A stretch of 64,000 bases of DNA from the NCBI RefSeq assembly GCF_003429665.1, contig NZ_QUWK01000002.1, positions 62,001 to 126,000 on the forward strand, given 5' to 3'. The DNA comes from Sphaerochaeta halotolerans. Its GTDB lineage: Bacteria; Spirochaetota; Spirochaetia; Sphaerochaetales; Sphaerochaetaceae. A model generated the notes under the pieces. The model did no database searches, was not told where the DNA came from, and saw nothing but the letters and a program-made list of their open reading frames with translations. The position numbers and the translations under genes are program-made. Below are positions 24,423-33,826 of the stretch, one piece after another; within the stretch, counting starts at the first letter, position 1; each line of letters opens with the position of its first letter.

Positions 24423-25095
24423 GATTGTCAACTCTCCACTCTTTGGGATATCCCTCTCGGTCTTTGCCTTCCAAGCTGGACTCTTCATCAATAAGAAGCT
24501 GAAAAATCCCTTGGCGAACCCCTTGGTGATTGCCATGTTGCTCATCATTGCTGTCTTGCTTCTTTTCGACATCCCCCTGGATGCCTATGAAGAAGGGTCC
24601 TCAGTCATCTATATGTTCATTACCCCGGTTACCGCTGTTCTCGCCCTGTCTATTTATCGGCAGAGGGATGTGCTGAGGCAGGCATTTTTCCCCGTGGTAC
24701 TGGGGACCTTGGCAGGAGCTTTGGCCGCCCTTTCCTCCGTCGTGGTGACGTGCAACCTCCTTGGATTGGATAGGACGATTCTGGCCAGTTTGCTCTCCAA
24801 ATCGGTGACCACCCCCATCGCCATCGCCTTGACCGAACAGTTTGGAGGGCTTCCAGCCCTGACCATCGCATCCACCCTCATCAGTGGAGTTGCAGGAAAT
24901 TTGCTTGCCCCGGTGCTGGCAAAGCTTTTTGGAATCAAGGACGCAGTCGCACATGGGGTCGGCATCGGTGCCTGCTCCCACGCACTGGGTACCAGTAAGG
25001 CCTTGGAAATAGGCGGAGTGCAAGGGGCAATGAGCAGTATTTCTCTCTCCTTCTCAGCCCTTTGGACGGTGTTGCTTGCTCCGCTGTTTTTCTGA
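24415..25095 (+). CDS. lrgB: LrgB family membrane protein
   Basis: The 226-residue protein has about seven hydrophobic segments and LrgB signatures: KSVTTPIAIALTEQFGGLPA near residue 130, and GIGACSHALGTSKALE near residue 185. It acts with LrgA in the membrane. Its start lies inside the end of lrgA, and its last 42 bases overlap the convergent YitT-family gene. Confidence 0.9.
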   Translation: MLEIVNSPLFGISLSVFAFQAGLFINKKLKNPLANPLVIAMLLIIAVLLLFDIPLDAYEEGSSVIYMFITPVTAVLALSIYRQRDVLRQAFFPVVLGTLAGALAALSSVVVTCNLLGLDRTILASLLSKSVTTPIAIALTEQFGGLPALTIASTLISGVAGNLLAPVLAKLFGIKDAVAHGVGIGACSHALGTSKALEIGGVQGAMSSISLSFSALWTVLLAPLFF

Positions 25096-25995
25096 TTTAA
25101 TGATACGTGCCATAGGAACAAAACCCTCCCCAAGCGCTTGATAGGTCTCATGTACAAACATGAATGCTTTGGGATCTTCTTCATGTACGATCTGGGTCAG
25201 GTGGTTGATCTGTTGGTTGTGAACCACGGCCAACAGGAGTTTTCGCTCTTTCTGCGTAAAGACACCAACACCATCGATCAGCGTACCTCCATGCTTCAGT
25301 TCCGCAATGATACGCTTTCCGATGGCCTCATGTTGTTCACTGACAATGTAGGCAGTTTTCGCATACTTAGTGCCAAGGTTCATCACCATGAAATTCACCA
25401 TTTGTCCAGAGATGTAAAGTGTAATAATGGCAAAGAGCGCACGCTCCAACCCAAAGGCCAGTGCACCCGCAATGATGATAAGCCCATCACAAAGAAAGAG
25501 TGATGTGCCCAGGGCAAGCGGTGTAAATCGACTGATGATCTGGGCGAGGATGTCAGTACCTCCGGTATTCGCCCCTGAGCGCATTACGATTCCAATGCCT
25601 CCCCCAAGCAGGACTCCTCCAAAGATAGCTGAAAGGAGCGTATCCATTCTGTCTACATAGGGGAGCACGCCGTCATACCTGGTGAGTTGTCCCAAGAGGC
25701 TGACCCAAAGACTGAGCAGTATTGTGCCTACCAGACTCTTGACTCCATAGAGACGGCCGAATATTCTCAGCCCGATGAAGAACAGAGGAAGGCTGATTAT
25801 AAGCATGACAAGTCCGGTGTCAAATCCTGTTACATGGTAGAGAATGGTAGCAACGCCATTGACCCCTCCACTTACAATCTTTGCAGGAGTGATGAACAGG
25901 GCGATTGCGGAGCCAGCTACCGCTGTTCCCAAGACAAGATAGAGCGCCTCGATGACGAGGCGCTTAGTATGTGGGTGCTGCATGTTAGCATCCAT
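25054..25995 (-). CDS. YitT family membrane protein
   Basis: The 313-residue protein has five to six hydrophobic segments (YitT/DUF161 domain), with FITPAKIVSGGVNGVATILYH near residue 35 and MRSGANTGGTDILAQIISRF near residue 138, then a soluble C-terminal DUF2179 domain (from about residue 220, including FTQKERKLLLAVVH and EEDPKAFMFVHE). The family is common in spirochetes and Firmicutes; its transport or signalling role is unknown. It starts two bases after uxuB on the same strand, so it may be read with the uxu operon. Confidence 0.85.
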   Translation of the reverse strand: MDANMQHPHTKRLVIEALYLVLGTAVAGSAIALFITPAKIVSGGVNGVATILYHVTGFDTGLVMLIISLPLFFIGLRIFGRLYGVKSLVGTILLSLWVSLLGQLTRYDGVLPYVDRMDTLLSAIFGGVLLGGGIGIVMRSGANTGGTDILAQIISRFTPLALGTSLFLCDGLIIIAGALAFGLERALFAIITLYISGQMVNFMVMNLGTKYAKTAYIVSEQHEAIGKRIIAELKHGGTLIDGVGVFTQKERKLLLAVVHNQQINHLTQIVHEEDPKAFMFVHETYQALGEGFVPMARIIKSEKQRSKQHRPKG

Positions 25996-25996
25996 C

Positions 25997-27601
25997 CTAT
26001 TTGACGTACTTGAGTAAGGTTTTTCGAACTGCTCCCTTTCCTGCTATCAACTCAGCAAAGTAGGAGAGCACCAAGTCAGCCATACCAATCCCCAGCAGGT
26101 TGACACCCCAAATGGATTCATCCTTGAGCAGTCCTTTCAATTCAGGGAACGGACCCTTCATGCCTATAGTGATATCCTTGAGATATGCTTGTGCCTCCTC
26201 GAGGCGTGGGTCGGGGCTTGGGGTGAATAGGTTGAGTTCATCATCCAGGCCCATTAGATACCGGAGCCATCCAGCAAATACCAAGGGAATGAGTTTCAAG
26301 TCCGATACTTTCAGCTGATCACTGGCAAGGTACGACTTGATGGTCTCCCCGAACCTGATAGCAAGTTTCTGACTGGTATCAGTTGCAATTCTCTGGGGAG
26401 TGTCTGGCATGAATGGGTTGGGAAACCTGACGGTGAGGACTTCATCAATAAAGGCCTTCGGGTCAAGTATTTTGGGGTCGGTTACCACAGGCATTCCTTC
26501 TTCATATCCGATAATCTCCACCATCCGCTTCAACTGTGGGTCCTGCATCTCTTCACTGATAAGTGAATGGGAAAGCAGGCAGCCATAGATGGCAAGCGTT
26601 GTATGCAGTGGATTCAAACAGGTGGTGACCTTCATCCTCTCAACCTTGTTTACGGTATCCCTATCAGTAAAATACACTCCAGCTTTTTCAAGCTGTGGCC
26701 TGCCTGCAGGGAAATCATCCTCAATGACCAGGTACTGAGATTCTTCCGCATTCACAAATGCAGCGGTATAGGTGTTTTTATCGGTAATGACCATTGATGT
26801 GTCCTCAAACCCATCGGCCTTGAGCATTGCTGCGACCTTGGCATCAGGACGCGGGGTGATCTTGTCGATCATGGACCAGGGGAACGAGACATCCTTCCGG
26901 AGGTAGGAGACAAATCCCTTCTTCACAAGTCCATTTTCTTCCCATGCCTCTGCGATGGTCATGACAGCATTCTGGAGTTTCTCCCCGTTGTGCGAGCAGT
27001 TGTCCATGCTGACCAAGGCAAGCTTTCCACCACCAGACAAATAGCGTTCATACATCAGTGCCGTGAGCCTCGGAAGGAACATGATATTCTGTGCAGGTCC
27101 AGCCTGCAGGTCCTTTTCGATGGCAGGGTGGAACGATCCATCACCGCGCTTGAGTGCATACCCTTTCTCTGTGATGGTAAAGCTTGCCATCTGCAGGGAA
27201 GGGGAGCGGAACGTCTTCTTGAAAAACTCCCACTCACTAGAGAACTGCTGGTCACATTTGTAGGCAGCAGCCACTGAGGCTATGACTTCCTTGCCTATGG
27301 TTCCGTCGCTCTTGAGGGTTACCATCAAGGTCAGGTTGTCGTGTTTTTCGTAGACTTCGTCGATGATCTGGTAGTCAAAGCCTTCTCCAACGATAATACC
27401 TGTTTCACCAAGGCCTTCACTAAGAAGCCTTTGCTGGAGTGCAGCTGGGAAAATACGAAAGATGTTTCCTGCACCAAAGTGTACCCAGGTAGGGTGTTCT
27501 TTGGTCTTTTGTATCATTGAAGTGCGGTCGAAGGACGGTAATACGTACCCCTTCTCTTCCCATTCGCTTCGATTCTGCAGTCCTGTATTGGTGAGTTTCA
27601 T
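25997..27601 (-). CDS. uxuB: D-fructuronate reductase (mannitol dehydrogenase family)
   Basis: The 534-residue protein belongs to the long-chain mannitol dehydrogenase family: the NAD-binding start WVHFGAGNIFRIF near residue 39 and the catalytic region VDxxxxR replaced here by the form SMIDKITPRPD near residue 240, plus KVTTCLNPLHTTLAIYG near residue 325. UxuB reduces D-fructuronate to D-mannonate with NADH. The neighbour uxuA removes water from D-mannonate, which fixes the substrate better than the sequence alone, since tagaturonate and mannitol enzymes are close relatives. Its start overlaps the regulator stop by four bases. Confidence 0.88.
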   Translation of the reverse strand: MKLTNTGLQNRSEWEEKGYVLPSFDRTSMIQKTKEHPTWVHFGAGNIFRIFPAALQQRLLSEGLGETGIIVGEGFDYQIIDEVYEKHDNLTLMVTLKSDGTIGKEVIASVAAAYKCDQQFSSEWEFFKKTFRSPSLQMASFTITEKGYALKRGDGSFHPAIEKDLQAGPAQNIMFLPRLTALMYERYLSGGGKLALVSMDNCSHNGEKLQNAVMTIAEAWEENGLVKKGFVSYLRKDVSFPWSMIDKITPRPDAKVAAMLKADGFEDTSMVITDKNTYTAAFVNAEESQYLVIEDDFPAGRPQLEKAGVYFTDRDTVNKVERMKVTTCLNPLHTTLAIYGCLLSHSLISEEMQDPQLKRMVEIIGYEEGMPVVTDPKILDPKAFIDEVLTVRFPNPFMPDTPQRIATDTSQKLAIRFGETIKSYLASDQLKVSDLKLIPLVFAGWLRYLMGLDDELNLFTPSPDPRLEEAQAYLKDITIGMKGPFPELKGLLKDESIWGVNLLGIGMADLVLSYFAELIAGKGAVRKTLLKYVK

Positions 27602-28323
27602 GATGACCTCCAGGTTTGTTTATGTTGAAACTGAAGTGGGGAATAGGTCATTTCCTGTTTGAAATAATCAGGGTAGCGACCAACCATCAATTCAGTTTCC
27701 TGTAGTAGTTTTGAAAGGTGCTTGTCCTCAAGATTTAGGATGGCGTCAAGCTGTTTGTGTTTGAGTGCATTCAGCATCAAACGATGTTGCTCAATGATAT
27801 CTGTAAGCACATTTTTCTGATAAAAGGAGAGAAGACGGATTCGGTGATGGTTTCCGCCTTGGGCGAGAATGATGTCCCAGATGCGTTGCATTCCGATAGC
27901 TTGGAAGATTATTGCGTGGAAGGTGTTGTCAGCTTCAAGGAACTTGATAAAATCATCGGTTATTGCATTCGCTACCTGTTCCTCAATTGCAGCTTCCATT
28001 GCCTTGAAATGATCCTCACGTGCCTGATAGATGAATTTCTTGACTGCATGATCTTCCAGGCTTTTACGTAAAAATCGTTCCTCCTCAACCTGCTTTAGAT
28101 TGATGAGGGATACTCGTGTCCCTTTTTGCGGAAAAATATCTACCAAGTTGTCAGCACTCAGCCTCATCAAGGCATCTCTGACAGGAGAGCGACTCACCTG
28201 CAACTGCAGTGAGAGCTGTTGCAGGTTCAACTCCTCTCCCGGCTTGAAGCGTAGGGAGAGGATCTCATTGCGGAGGGTTTGATAGATTTCTTCAGATGCT
28301 GTAACACGGACTATTTGTGTCAT
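27598..28323 (-). CDS. GntR-family (FCD) regulator of the uxu operon
   Basis: The 241-residue protein has an N-terminal winged helix (LNLQQLSLQLQVSRSPVRDALMRL shortened here to its core SRSPVRDALMRL, about residues 46-57) and an all-helical FCD effector domain with metal-site residues in EADNTFHAIIFQA and EQHRLMLNAL. It lies between uxuA and uxuB, with two bases and a four-base overlap, as expected for a UxuR-like regulator that senses fructuronate or mannonate. A fitting palindrome stands ahead of uxuA. Confidence 0.85.
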   Translation of the reverse strand: MTQIVRVTASEEIYQTLRNEILSLRFKPGEELNLQQLSLQLQVSRSPVRDALMRLSADNLVDIFPQKGTRVSLINLKQVEEERFLRKSLEDHAVKKFIYQAREDHFKAMEAAIEEQVANAITDDFIKFLEADNTFHAIIFQAIGMQRIWDIILAQGGNHHRIRLLSFYQKNVLTDIIEQHRLMLNALKHKQLDAILNLEDKHLSKLLQETELMVGRYPDYFKQEMTYSPLQFQHKQTWRSS

Positions 28324-28324
28324 A

Positions 28325-29401
28325 TTAGTTCCTTTGATCACTTTTCTGAATAGCTTCGTAGAGCCCAAGGATGTAGGATGCACCGAGTGCGCGGTCATAC
28401 AAACCATAGCCGGGCATTGCCACCTCTTGCCAGATCATTCTTCCATGGTCTGGTCGAGCTGGCCCTTCAAAGCCGATATCATAGAGTGCCTTAACGATTT
28501 CGTACAGGTCAAAGGATCCATCGCTTGAGAGGTGCGCTGCTTCTTCAAACACTCCCTCTCCAAAGTGGTGTAGGTTTCGAATATGGGCAAAATGAATTCT
28601 TCCAGGTAGTGAGCGAATGATGCCGGGAAGGTCATTCTTTGGATTGGTTCCGAGCGATCCTGCGCAGAAGGTAAGTCCATTGAAAGGTGCATCAACAGCC
28701 TTCATGACCTTCAGAATTTTTTCCTTGCTGGTGATAATGCGTGGCAGTCCAAACACAGGCCAAGCTGGATCGTCCGGGTGGATTGCCATCTTGATTCCGT
28801 AGGTCTCGCAGGTTGGCTGGATGGCTTTGAGGAAGTAGACGAGGTTGTCAAAGAGTTTCTCTTCAGAGACATCTTTGTATGCATCAAGAAGTTCCTTGAT
28901 CTTGGCAAGGCGTTCTGGTTCCCAACCAGGCATCTCAAAACCCTGGGCGTTGCTGTTGGTCTGGTCAAAGAATGTCTGTGGATCAATCCCATCCACTACC
29001 TTCTGGTCGTAGGCTAGTACGGTGGAGCCATCACTTCTCATCTTGGCAAGGTCGGTCCTGGTCCAGTCAAAGACCGGCATGAAGTTGTAGCAGACAGTGG
29101 TAATGCCCTCTTTGCCGAGGTTCTCAAGGGTCTTGATGTAGTTTGCGATGTATTGCTCGCGGTCTGGACCACCAATCTTTATGGCGTCATGGATGTTGAC
29201 GCTCTCTATGCCGAGTACTTTCAAGTCAGAGGCTTCAACCTCTTGCTTGAGTTCCCGGATTCTCTCAATTGGCCATACTTCCCCAGCGGGAATATCATAT
29301 AGGGTGGTGATGACCCCTTCTACGCCTGCAATCTGGCGGATTTGTTGTAAGGTAACGGTATCGTGCTTTGAGCCGAACCAGCGAAGTGACATATGCATCA
29401 T
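28325..29401 (-). CDS. uxuA: Mannonate dehydratase
   Basis: The 358-residue protein is a UxuA-type TIM-barrel enzyme: MSLRWFGSKHDTVTLQQIRQ at the start, GIESVNIHDAIKIG near residue 68, MAIHPDDPAWPVFGLPRI near residue 207 and HFAHIRNLHHFGEG near residue 265, holding metal-binding His, Cys and Asp residues. It converts D-mannonate to 2-keto-3-deoxygluconate with Mn or Fe. ATG 29401 follows GGAGG by eight bases; the upstream TTG frame start lies on that site. It is the first gene of uxuA-gntR-uxuB(-yitT). Confidence 0.93.
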   Translation of the reverse strand: MMHMSLRWFGSKHDTVTLQQIRQIAGVEGVITTLYDIPAGEVWPIERIRELKQEVEASDLKVLGIESVNIHDAIKIGGPDREQYIANYIKTLENLGKEGITTVCYNFMPVFDWTRTDLAKMRSDGSTVLAYDQKVVDGIDPQTFFDQTNSNAQGFEMPGWEPERLAKIKELLDAYKDVSEEKLFDNLVYFLKAIQPTCETYGIKMAIHPDDPAWPVFGLPRIITSKEKILKVMKAVDAPFNGLTFCAGSLGTNPKNDLPGIIRSLPGRIHFAHIRNLHHFGEGVFEEAAHLSSDGSFDLYEIVKALYDIGFEGPARPDHGRMIWQEVAMPGYGLYDRALGASYILGLYEAIQKSDQRN

Positions 29402-29420
29402 GAGTAGTGCCTCCAAATGT

Positions 29421-29454
29421 GTTATACTAATAGTCTAACATACTAATATATTAG
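29421..29454. promoter_or_regulatory. Candidate operator of the uxu operon
   Basis: GTTATACT-AAT-AGTCTAAC (29421-29439) is an inverted repeat of the size bound by GntR/FCD regulators, and a perfect 12-base palindrome CTAATATATTAG follows at 29443-29454. ATACTAATA also recurs 16 bases apart. All lie in the AT-rich gap 20-50 bases ahead of uxuA. Confidence 0.5.
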
Positions 29455-29489
29455 AAGCAATACCCTCTAGTTCCTTCCCTGCTTTTCCT

Positions 29490-30245
29490 CTACTGGAATT
29501 GCCTCCTGTCGCCCATCACCAGCATCGAAGCGGTTCGATCCAAGAACAAGGTACATTCTTTTTTTGTCCTGAGTGCAGCACAAGGGGAGTAGACCCCTAT
29601 CTGGTCATAGAGGCACATGGCCACCGCACGTGCTTTTCTTTGGTCGGGAACAGAGCAGATGAGGTGTTTGGCCTTCAAGATCTGTCTTACTGACATGGTG
29701 ATGGCTTTCAAGGGAACCTCATCAATATGAGAGAACCATCCCTCGCTTACCTGTTGCCTTCTACACCGGTCTTCCAGCTCTACCACAATGTATGGGTCGT
29801 CCGTCTCAAAATTTGCTGGAGGATCATTGAACCCGATGTGGCCATTCTCACCAATTCCTAGGAATGATACATCCACTTTCTTTCTTTTGATGAGAGCATT
29901 CAAGCGCTTGACCTCTTCTTCTAGGTTTTCTGCATCGCCGTTGATCTGATAAAATGCTCCAAGGTTAGTCACCTTTTGGACAAAGCGATTATGTAAATAA
30001 TAGCGGAAACTGGAGGTGTGTGTGTCCGGGAGGTCCACATACTCAGCCAAGCCGAATGCTTCCACCTTGCTCCAGTCAATATCTGCTTTTGCAAGATGTT
30101 CGTAGAGGGAGAATTGACTCAACCCAGTAGCGACGGCAATAACAGCATGGCCTTTTTTCTCAATTGCGTCTTTGATAATACTGATACCAAGCTTTGCTGC
30201 TTGGTAGCCCATGTCATGTTTGTCTTCGCAAATGGTCACACGCAT
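29490..30245 (-). CDS. NagB-like sugar-phosphate isomerase/deaminase with altered active site
   Basis: The 251-residue protein has the glucosamine-6-phosphate deaminase fold: phosphate loop VATGLSQFSLYEHL near residue 38 and FLGIGENGHIGFNDPP near residue 128. The key residues differ from E. coli NagB. Asp72 (in DEYVGL) is Ala67 (in LAEYVDL), Asp141 is Asn134, Glu148 is Asp141, while His143 is kept as His136. The Asn variant also occurs, as I recall, in annotated relatives, but loss of the DEY aspartate is unusual. It may act on another sugar phosphate or have lost deaminase activity. It lies ahead of the uxu operon on the same strand with an 88-base gap containing a promoter. Confidence 0.75.
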   Translation of the reverse strand: MRVTICEDKHDMGYQAAKLGISIIKDAIEKKGHAVIAVATGLSQFSLYEHLAKADIDWSKVEAFGLAEYVDLPDTHTSSFRYYLHNRFVQKVTNLGAFYQINGDAENLEEEVKRLNALIKRKKVDVSFLGIGENGHIGFNDPPANFETDDPYIVVELEDRCRRQQVSEGWFSHIDEVPLKAITMSVRQILKAKHLICSVPDQRKARAVAMCLYDQIGVYSPCAALRTKKECTLFLDRTASMLVMGDRRQFQ

Positions 30246-30303
30246 CTATCGTAGTACTCCTTCGGTTTTAGTCTAGCAAAAGTGTGATAAAGGGTATAGG
30301 GGC

Positions 30304-31269
30304 TTAGAGAAAGGCTTCTTCCGAGCTCGGATGGGTTGAATTCCAGCTCTTTGTATCCACGATAAGCTGTTTGGTGACTTCCTTTGCTCCATAGGGAGCG
30401 AAGAGTTTCTCCATCCCCAGGAATCCCGAGGCCAGGGTGACGACAACTTTTTGGTAGTGGAAACGAGCCATTTGACGGCTGAAAGAGTCAAACAGAAGCC
30501 TGAAGAGCCCAAGCCCACGGTATTCAGTTTTTACACCAAACAGTGGTACCTCTACGAGATAATCGGCAAGCATGGTATATGAGAGGAATGCTGCCAGACT
30601 TCCGTCCTGTGCCCTTGCCAGGTAGAAATGATCCAGTTCATCGAGTTCAAGATGGCGCATCAGAACTACGCTGGCTATGCGGTCTTCTTCGCTCCCCGAT
30701 TCAAGTTCCGTTACCAATGACTGGACCATTTCCATGATCTCTTCGGTCACAGGACCTTCGAGGGTTTCAAAGGTGAAGTCTTCCAAGAGGATGTCTTCTG
30801 TGAGTTCTGTCTCTTCATCACTCAGCGCAAGTAATTGGGTAATGTTTTCTTGTTCCCGATACCAGGAAACAACAACACGTTTGAGTTGCTCATCGCGGAA
30901 ACTGAACCATTTTCGCTCCAATATTGGGGTCTCTGATAGGGTATCCTTGAACTTTCTAAAGACACCTCTCCCACTCTGCAGTGCCGCAAGTAGGCGTGAC
31001 CGGTATAGGGGATTCCTCACTCTATTTGCAAACATCTCCATGAGATGGAAACCATCCGATGGTTCCCAGTCAGGAATGGGGATGAAGCGACGATCACGCT
31101 CTTCCTCATCAGTTTCATCGAGATATTCTAACTCATCCTCCCGGACAAGGACCTCATCCTTGAGGTCAAGAAAATAAAAATTGGCTTGGTCTTCCATCGC
31201 AAAGATGATGGAATCGAGGAGATCTCTGCTCAAAACGGGTAAACGATATGGTACTTGTTCATTTTCCAT
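30304..31269 (-). CDS. UPF0158 - GNAT acetyltransferase fusion
   Basis: The 321-residue protein has two parts. Residues 1 to about 130 match the uncharacterised UPF0158 family: FYFLDLKDEVLV, RFIPIPDWEPSDGFHLMEMF and GRGVFRKFKDTL with a following WFSFRDEQLKR. Residues from about 200 form a GNAT acyltransferase domain, with HFYLARAQDGSLAAFLSY, the acetyl-CoA loop region KTEYRGLGLFRLLF and a C-terminal YGAKEVTKQL. The middle is acidic. No substrate is known for either part. It seems to be a single-gene unit, transcribed away from enolase. Confidence 0.75.
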   Translation of the reverse strand: MENEQVPYRLPVLSRDLLDSIIFAMEDQANFYFLDLKDEVLVREDELEYLDETDEEERDRRFIPIPDWEPSDGFHLMEMFANRVRNPLYRSRLLAALQSGRGVFRKFKDTLSETPILERKWFSFRDEQLKRVVVSWYREQENITQLLALSDEETELTEDILLEDFTFETLEGPVTEEIMEMVQSLVTELESGSEEDRIASVVLMRHLELDELDHFYLARAQDGSLAAFLSYTMLADYLVEVPLFGVKTEYRGLGLFRLLFDSFSRQMARFHYQKVVVTLASGFLGMEKLFAPYGAKEVTKQLIVDTKSWNSTHPSSEEAFL

Positions 31270-31315
31270 AGGCCTATGATACCCCGCTCGGAGGGGGTCG
31301 ACAAGTGCGTTTGCC

Positions 31316-31344
31316 TTGACATTAGCGGTAAAAGATACGAATAT
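31316..31344 (+). promoter_or_regulatory. Candidate promoter of enolase
   Basis: A consensus -35 TTGACA lies at 31316-31321; the AT-rich -10 region (TACGAATATT, 31336-31345) is a poorer match. AGGAGA precedes the ATG. Confidence 0.4.
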
Positions 31345-31347
31345 TAG

Positions 31348-32679
<1,332 letters not shown>

Positions 32680-32704
32680 GACGCCTATTAGTTTCTACTA
32701 TTTC

Positions 32705-32735
32705 GGGCCATCGCAATGCGGTGGCTCGTTTTGAG
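32705..32735 (+). terminator. Terminator after enolase
   Basis: GCCATCGC (32707-32714) and GCGGTGGC (32718-32725) pair with one G-U, loop AAT, followed by TCGTTTTGAGTTT. Confidence 0.7.
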
Positions 32736-32753
32736 TTTGCAGAAAGAAGTCAT

Positions 32754-32908
32754 TCCCCAACGGAGCGAGAGGAAAGGAACCATCATGGTGGTTCCTCTCG
32801 GGAGCGAGTGCAGGGAAAGCAAGGTGAGATACCCCGTCCCTTGGGGCGGAAAAGGAGGCAACGCCTCCTGAGTTCAGGGCTTGCCCTGAGGTATTGATAC
32901 CTTTCATT
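32754..32908. repeat. REP-like run of five consecutive hairpins
   Basis: After the enolase terminator, five stem-loops follow one another: GGAACCA...TGGTTCC (32776-32795), CCGTCCC-TT-GGGGCGG (about 32834-32849), GGAGGC-AAC-GCCTCC (32854-32868), CAGGGC-TT-GCCCTG (32875-32888) and AGGTAT-TG-ATACCT (32889-32902). GGAGCGAG is repeated at 32762 and 32801 around the first hairpin. The last 27 bases recur at 3599-3625 with one mismatch. It has no open reading frame and lies between two convergent genes. Confidence 0.7.
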
Positions 32909-33783
32909 TAGCATTTTGGAGATTGGTGTTGGGCTATGATCTCTTTCCTTGCCACGAGGAACACCATGCATAGTCCCAAAAGAAGTTGCAAGAGATCCAT
33001 GGGGGTCCCAATTGGCTTGGTGGTGGTGAAAATCGGTAGGCTGGGAAGAGAAGAGCCTTGGTAGTTACAGATAATGGCAACAAAGAGATTGTTGGCTGCA
33101 TGGATTGCAAGAGCCGGTTCGAAGCCTCCTACGGTTATACTGAGCGCAGTAACCAAGGCCCCGAAAAGTACGTAAAACACCAAGACGAGAGCAGGTTTCT
33201 CCGCACTTCCAAGTTCCCTGTTTGAGAGATGGGGAGCCGTGAACAGGATTGCTGAAAGCACACAGGCAATGGTGTTTCGTAGTGTTCCTCTTCTCAGTCT
33301 TCCCCCTTGAACCACTCGAATGGGAAATACCCTGAATACCACTTCCTCACTGCTGGTCTGGATGGGAGTGAGGATTAGGACAAGGGGAAGCAGCATGAGA
33401 TACTCAGTCAAGGATGCGTCACTGGTGGAATATGCTTCTGGTTCAAATATGAGTCCAAGTAGTAAAAAAATAATCGCCACCAGAAGATATGCCCCCATGC
33501 TCTTGAAGAAGAGGGGAAGACGGAAGGTGTTGTGGTCGGTAATCAGTGAGCGGGGACTGCTGGTGAGCAAGAGTTTCCAAGAGACAACAATACCCAAAGC
33601 CATGGCAAGGAAGGGAGCATTTGCCTGTAGGTAGGGAATATTGAAACGAGCAAACAAAGTTACGGCATAGGGACCCAGTATCAACCAAAAGAGCAGGCTG
33701 AGGACCATTGCAAGAGCCATGCTGAAGGCGGTGCTGCCTGCCTCTGTATCCTTCTGCATCAAGTTTCTTCTCAGTTTTTCCAT
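32908..33783 (-). CDS. CPBP-family intramembrane metalloprotease
   Basis: The 291-residue protein has about seven hydrophobic segments and the CPBP (CAAX protease/bacteriocin-processing) motifs: SSEEVVFRVFPI near residue 150 (EExxxR), FTAPHLSN near residue 190 and LAIHAANNLFVAII near residue 235. Members are membrane proteases or have lost activity; bacterial substrates are mostly unknown. Its stop overlaps the end of the hairpin repeat and its start is divergent from addB, 43 bases away. Confidence 0.85.
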   Translation of the reverse strand: MEKLRRNLMQKDTEAGSTAFSMALAMVLSLLFWLILGPYAVTLFARFNIPYLQANAPFLAMALGIVVSWKLLLTSSPRSLITDHNTFRLPLFFKSMGAYLLVAIIFLLLGLIFEPEAYSTSDASLTEYLMLLPLVLILTPIQTSSEEVVFRVFPIRVVQGGRLRRGTLRNTIACVLSAILFTAPHLSNRELGSAEKPALVLVFYVLFGALVTALSITVGGFEPALAIHAANNLFVAIICNYQGSSLPSLPIFTTTKPIGTPMDLLQLLLGLCMVFLVARKEIIAQHQSPKC

Positions 33784-33810
33784 GACGTACGCTCATCGTA
33801 CACACAAACA

Positions 33811-33819
33811 TGATATACT
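33811..33819 (+). promoter_or_regulatory. Extended -10 promoter of addB, implying a leaderless message
   Basis: TGATATACT (33811-33819) is a TGnTATACT extended -10 box. It ends only seven bases before the addB ATG at 33827, so transcription would start on or next to the start codon. No ribosome binding site and no -35 box are visible. Confidence 0.5.
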
Positions 33820-33826
33820 GCAACGT

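Noticed and set aside
23867-24502. Forward open frame of 211 codons across the nitroreductase and lrgA genes
   Set aside because: It overlaps two well-supported genes on both strands and resembles no protein family.
27055-27277. Several small open frames on both strands within uxuB
   Set aside because: All are alternative-frame shadows without ribosome binding sites or recognisable sequence.
33719-33826. Longer AddB start at 33719
   Set aside because: It would overlap the divergent CPBP protease gene; conserved sequence begins only after 33827.
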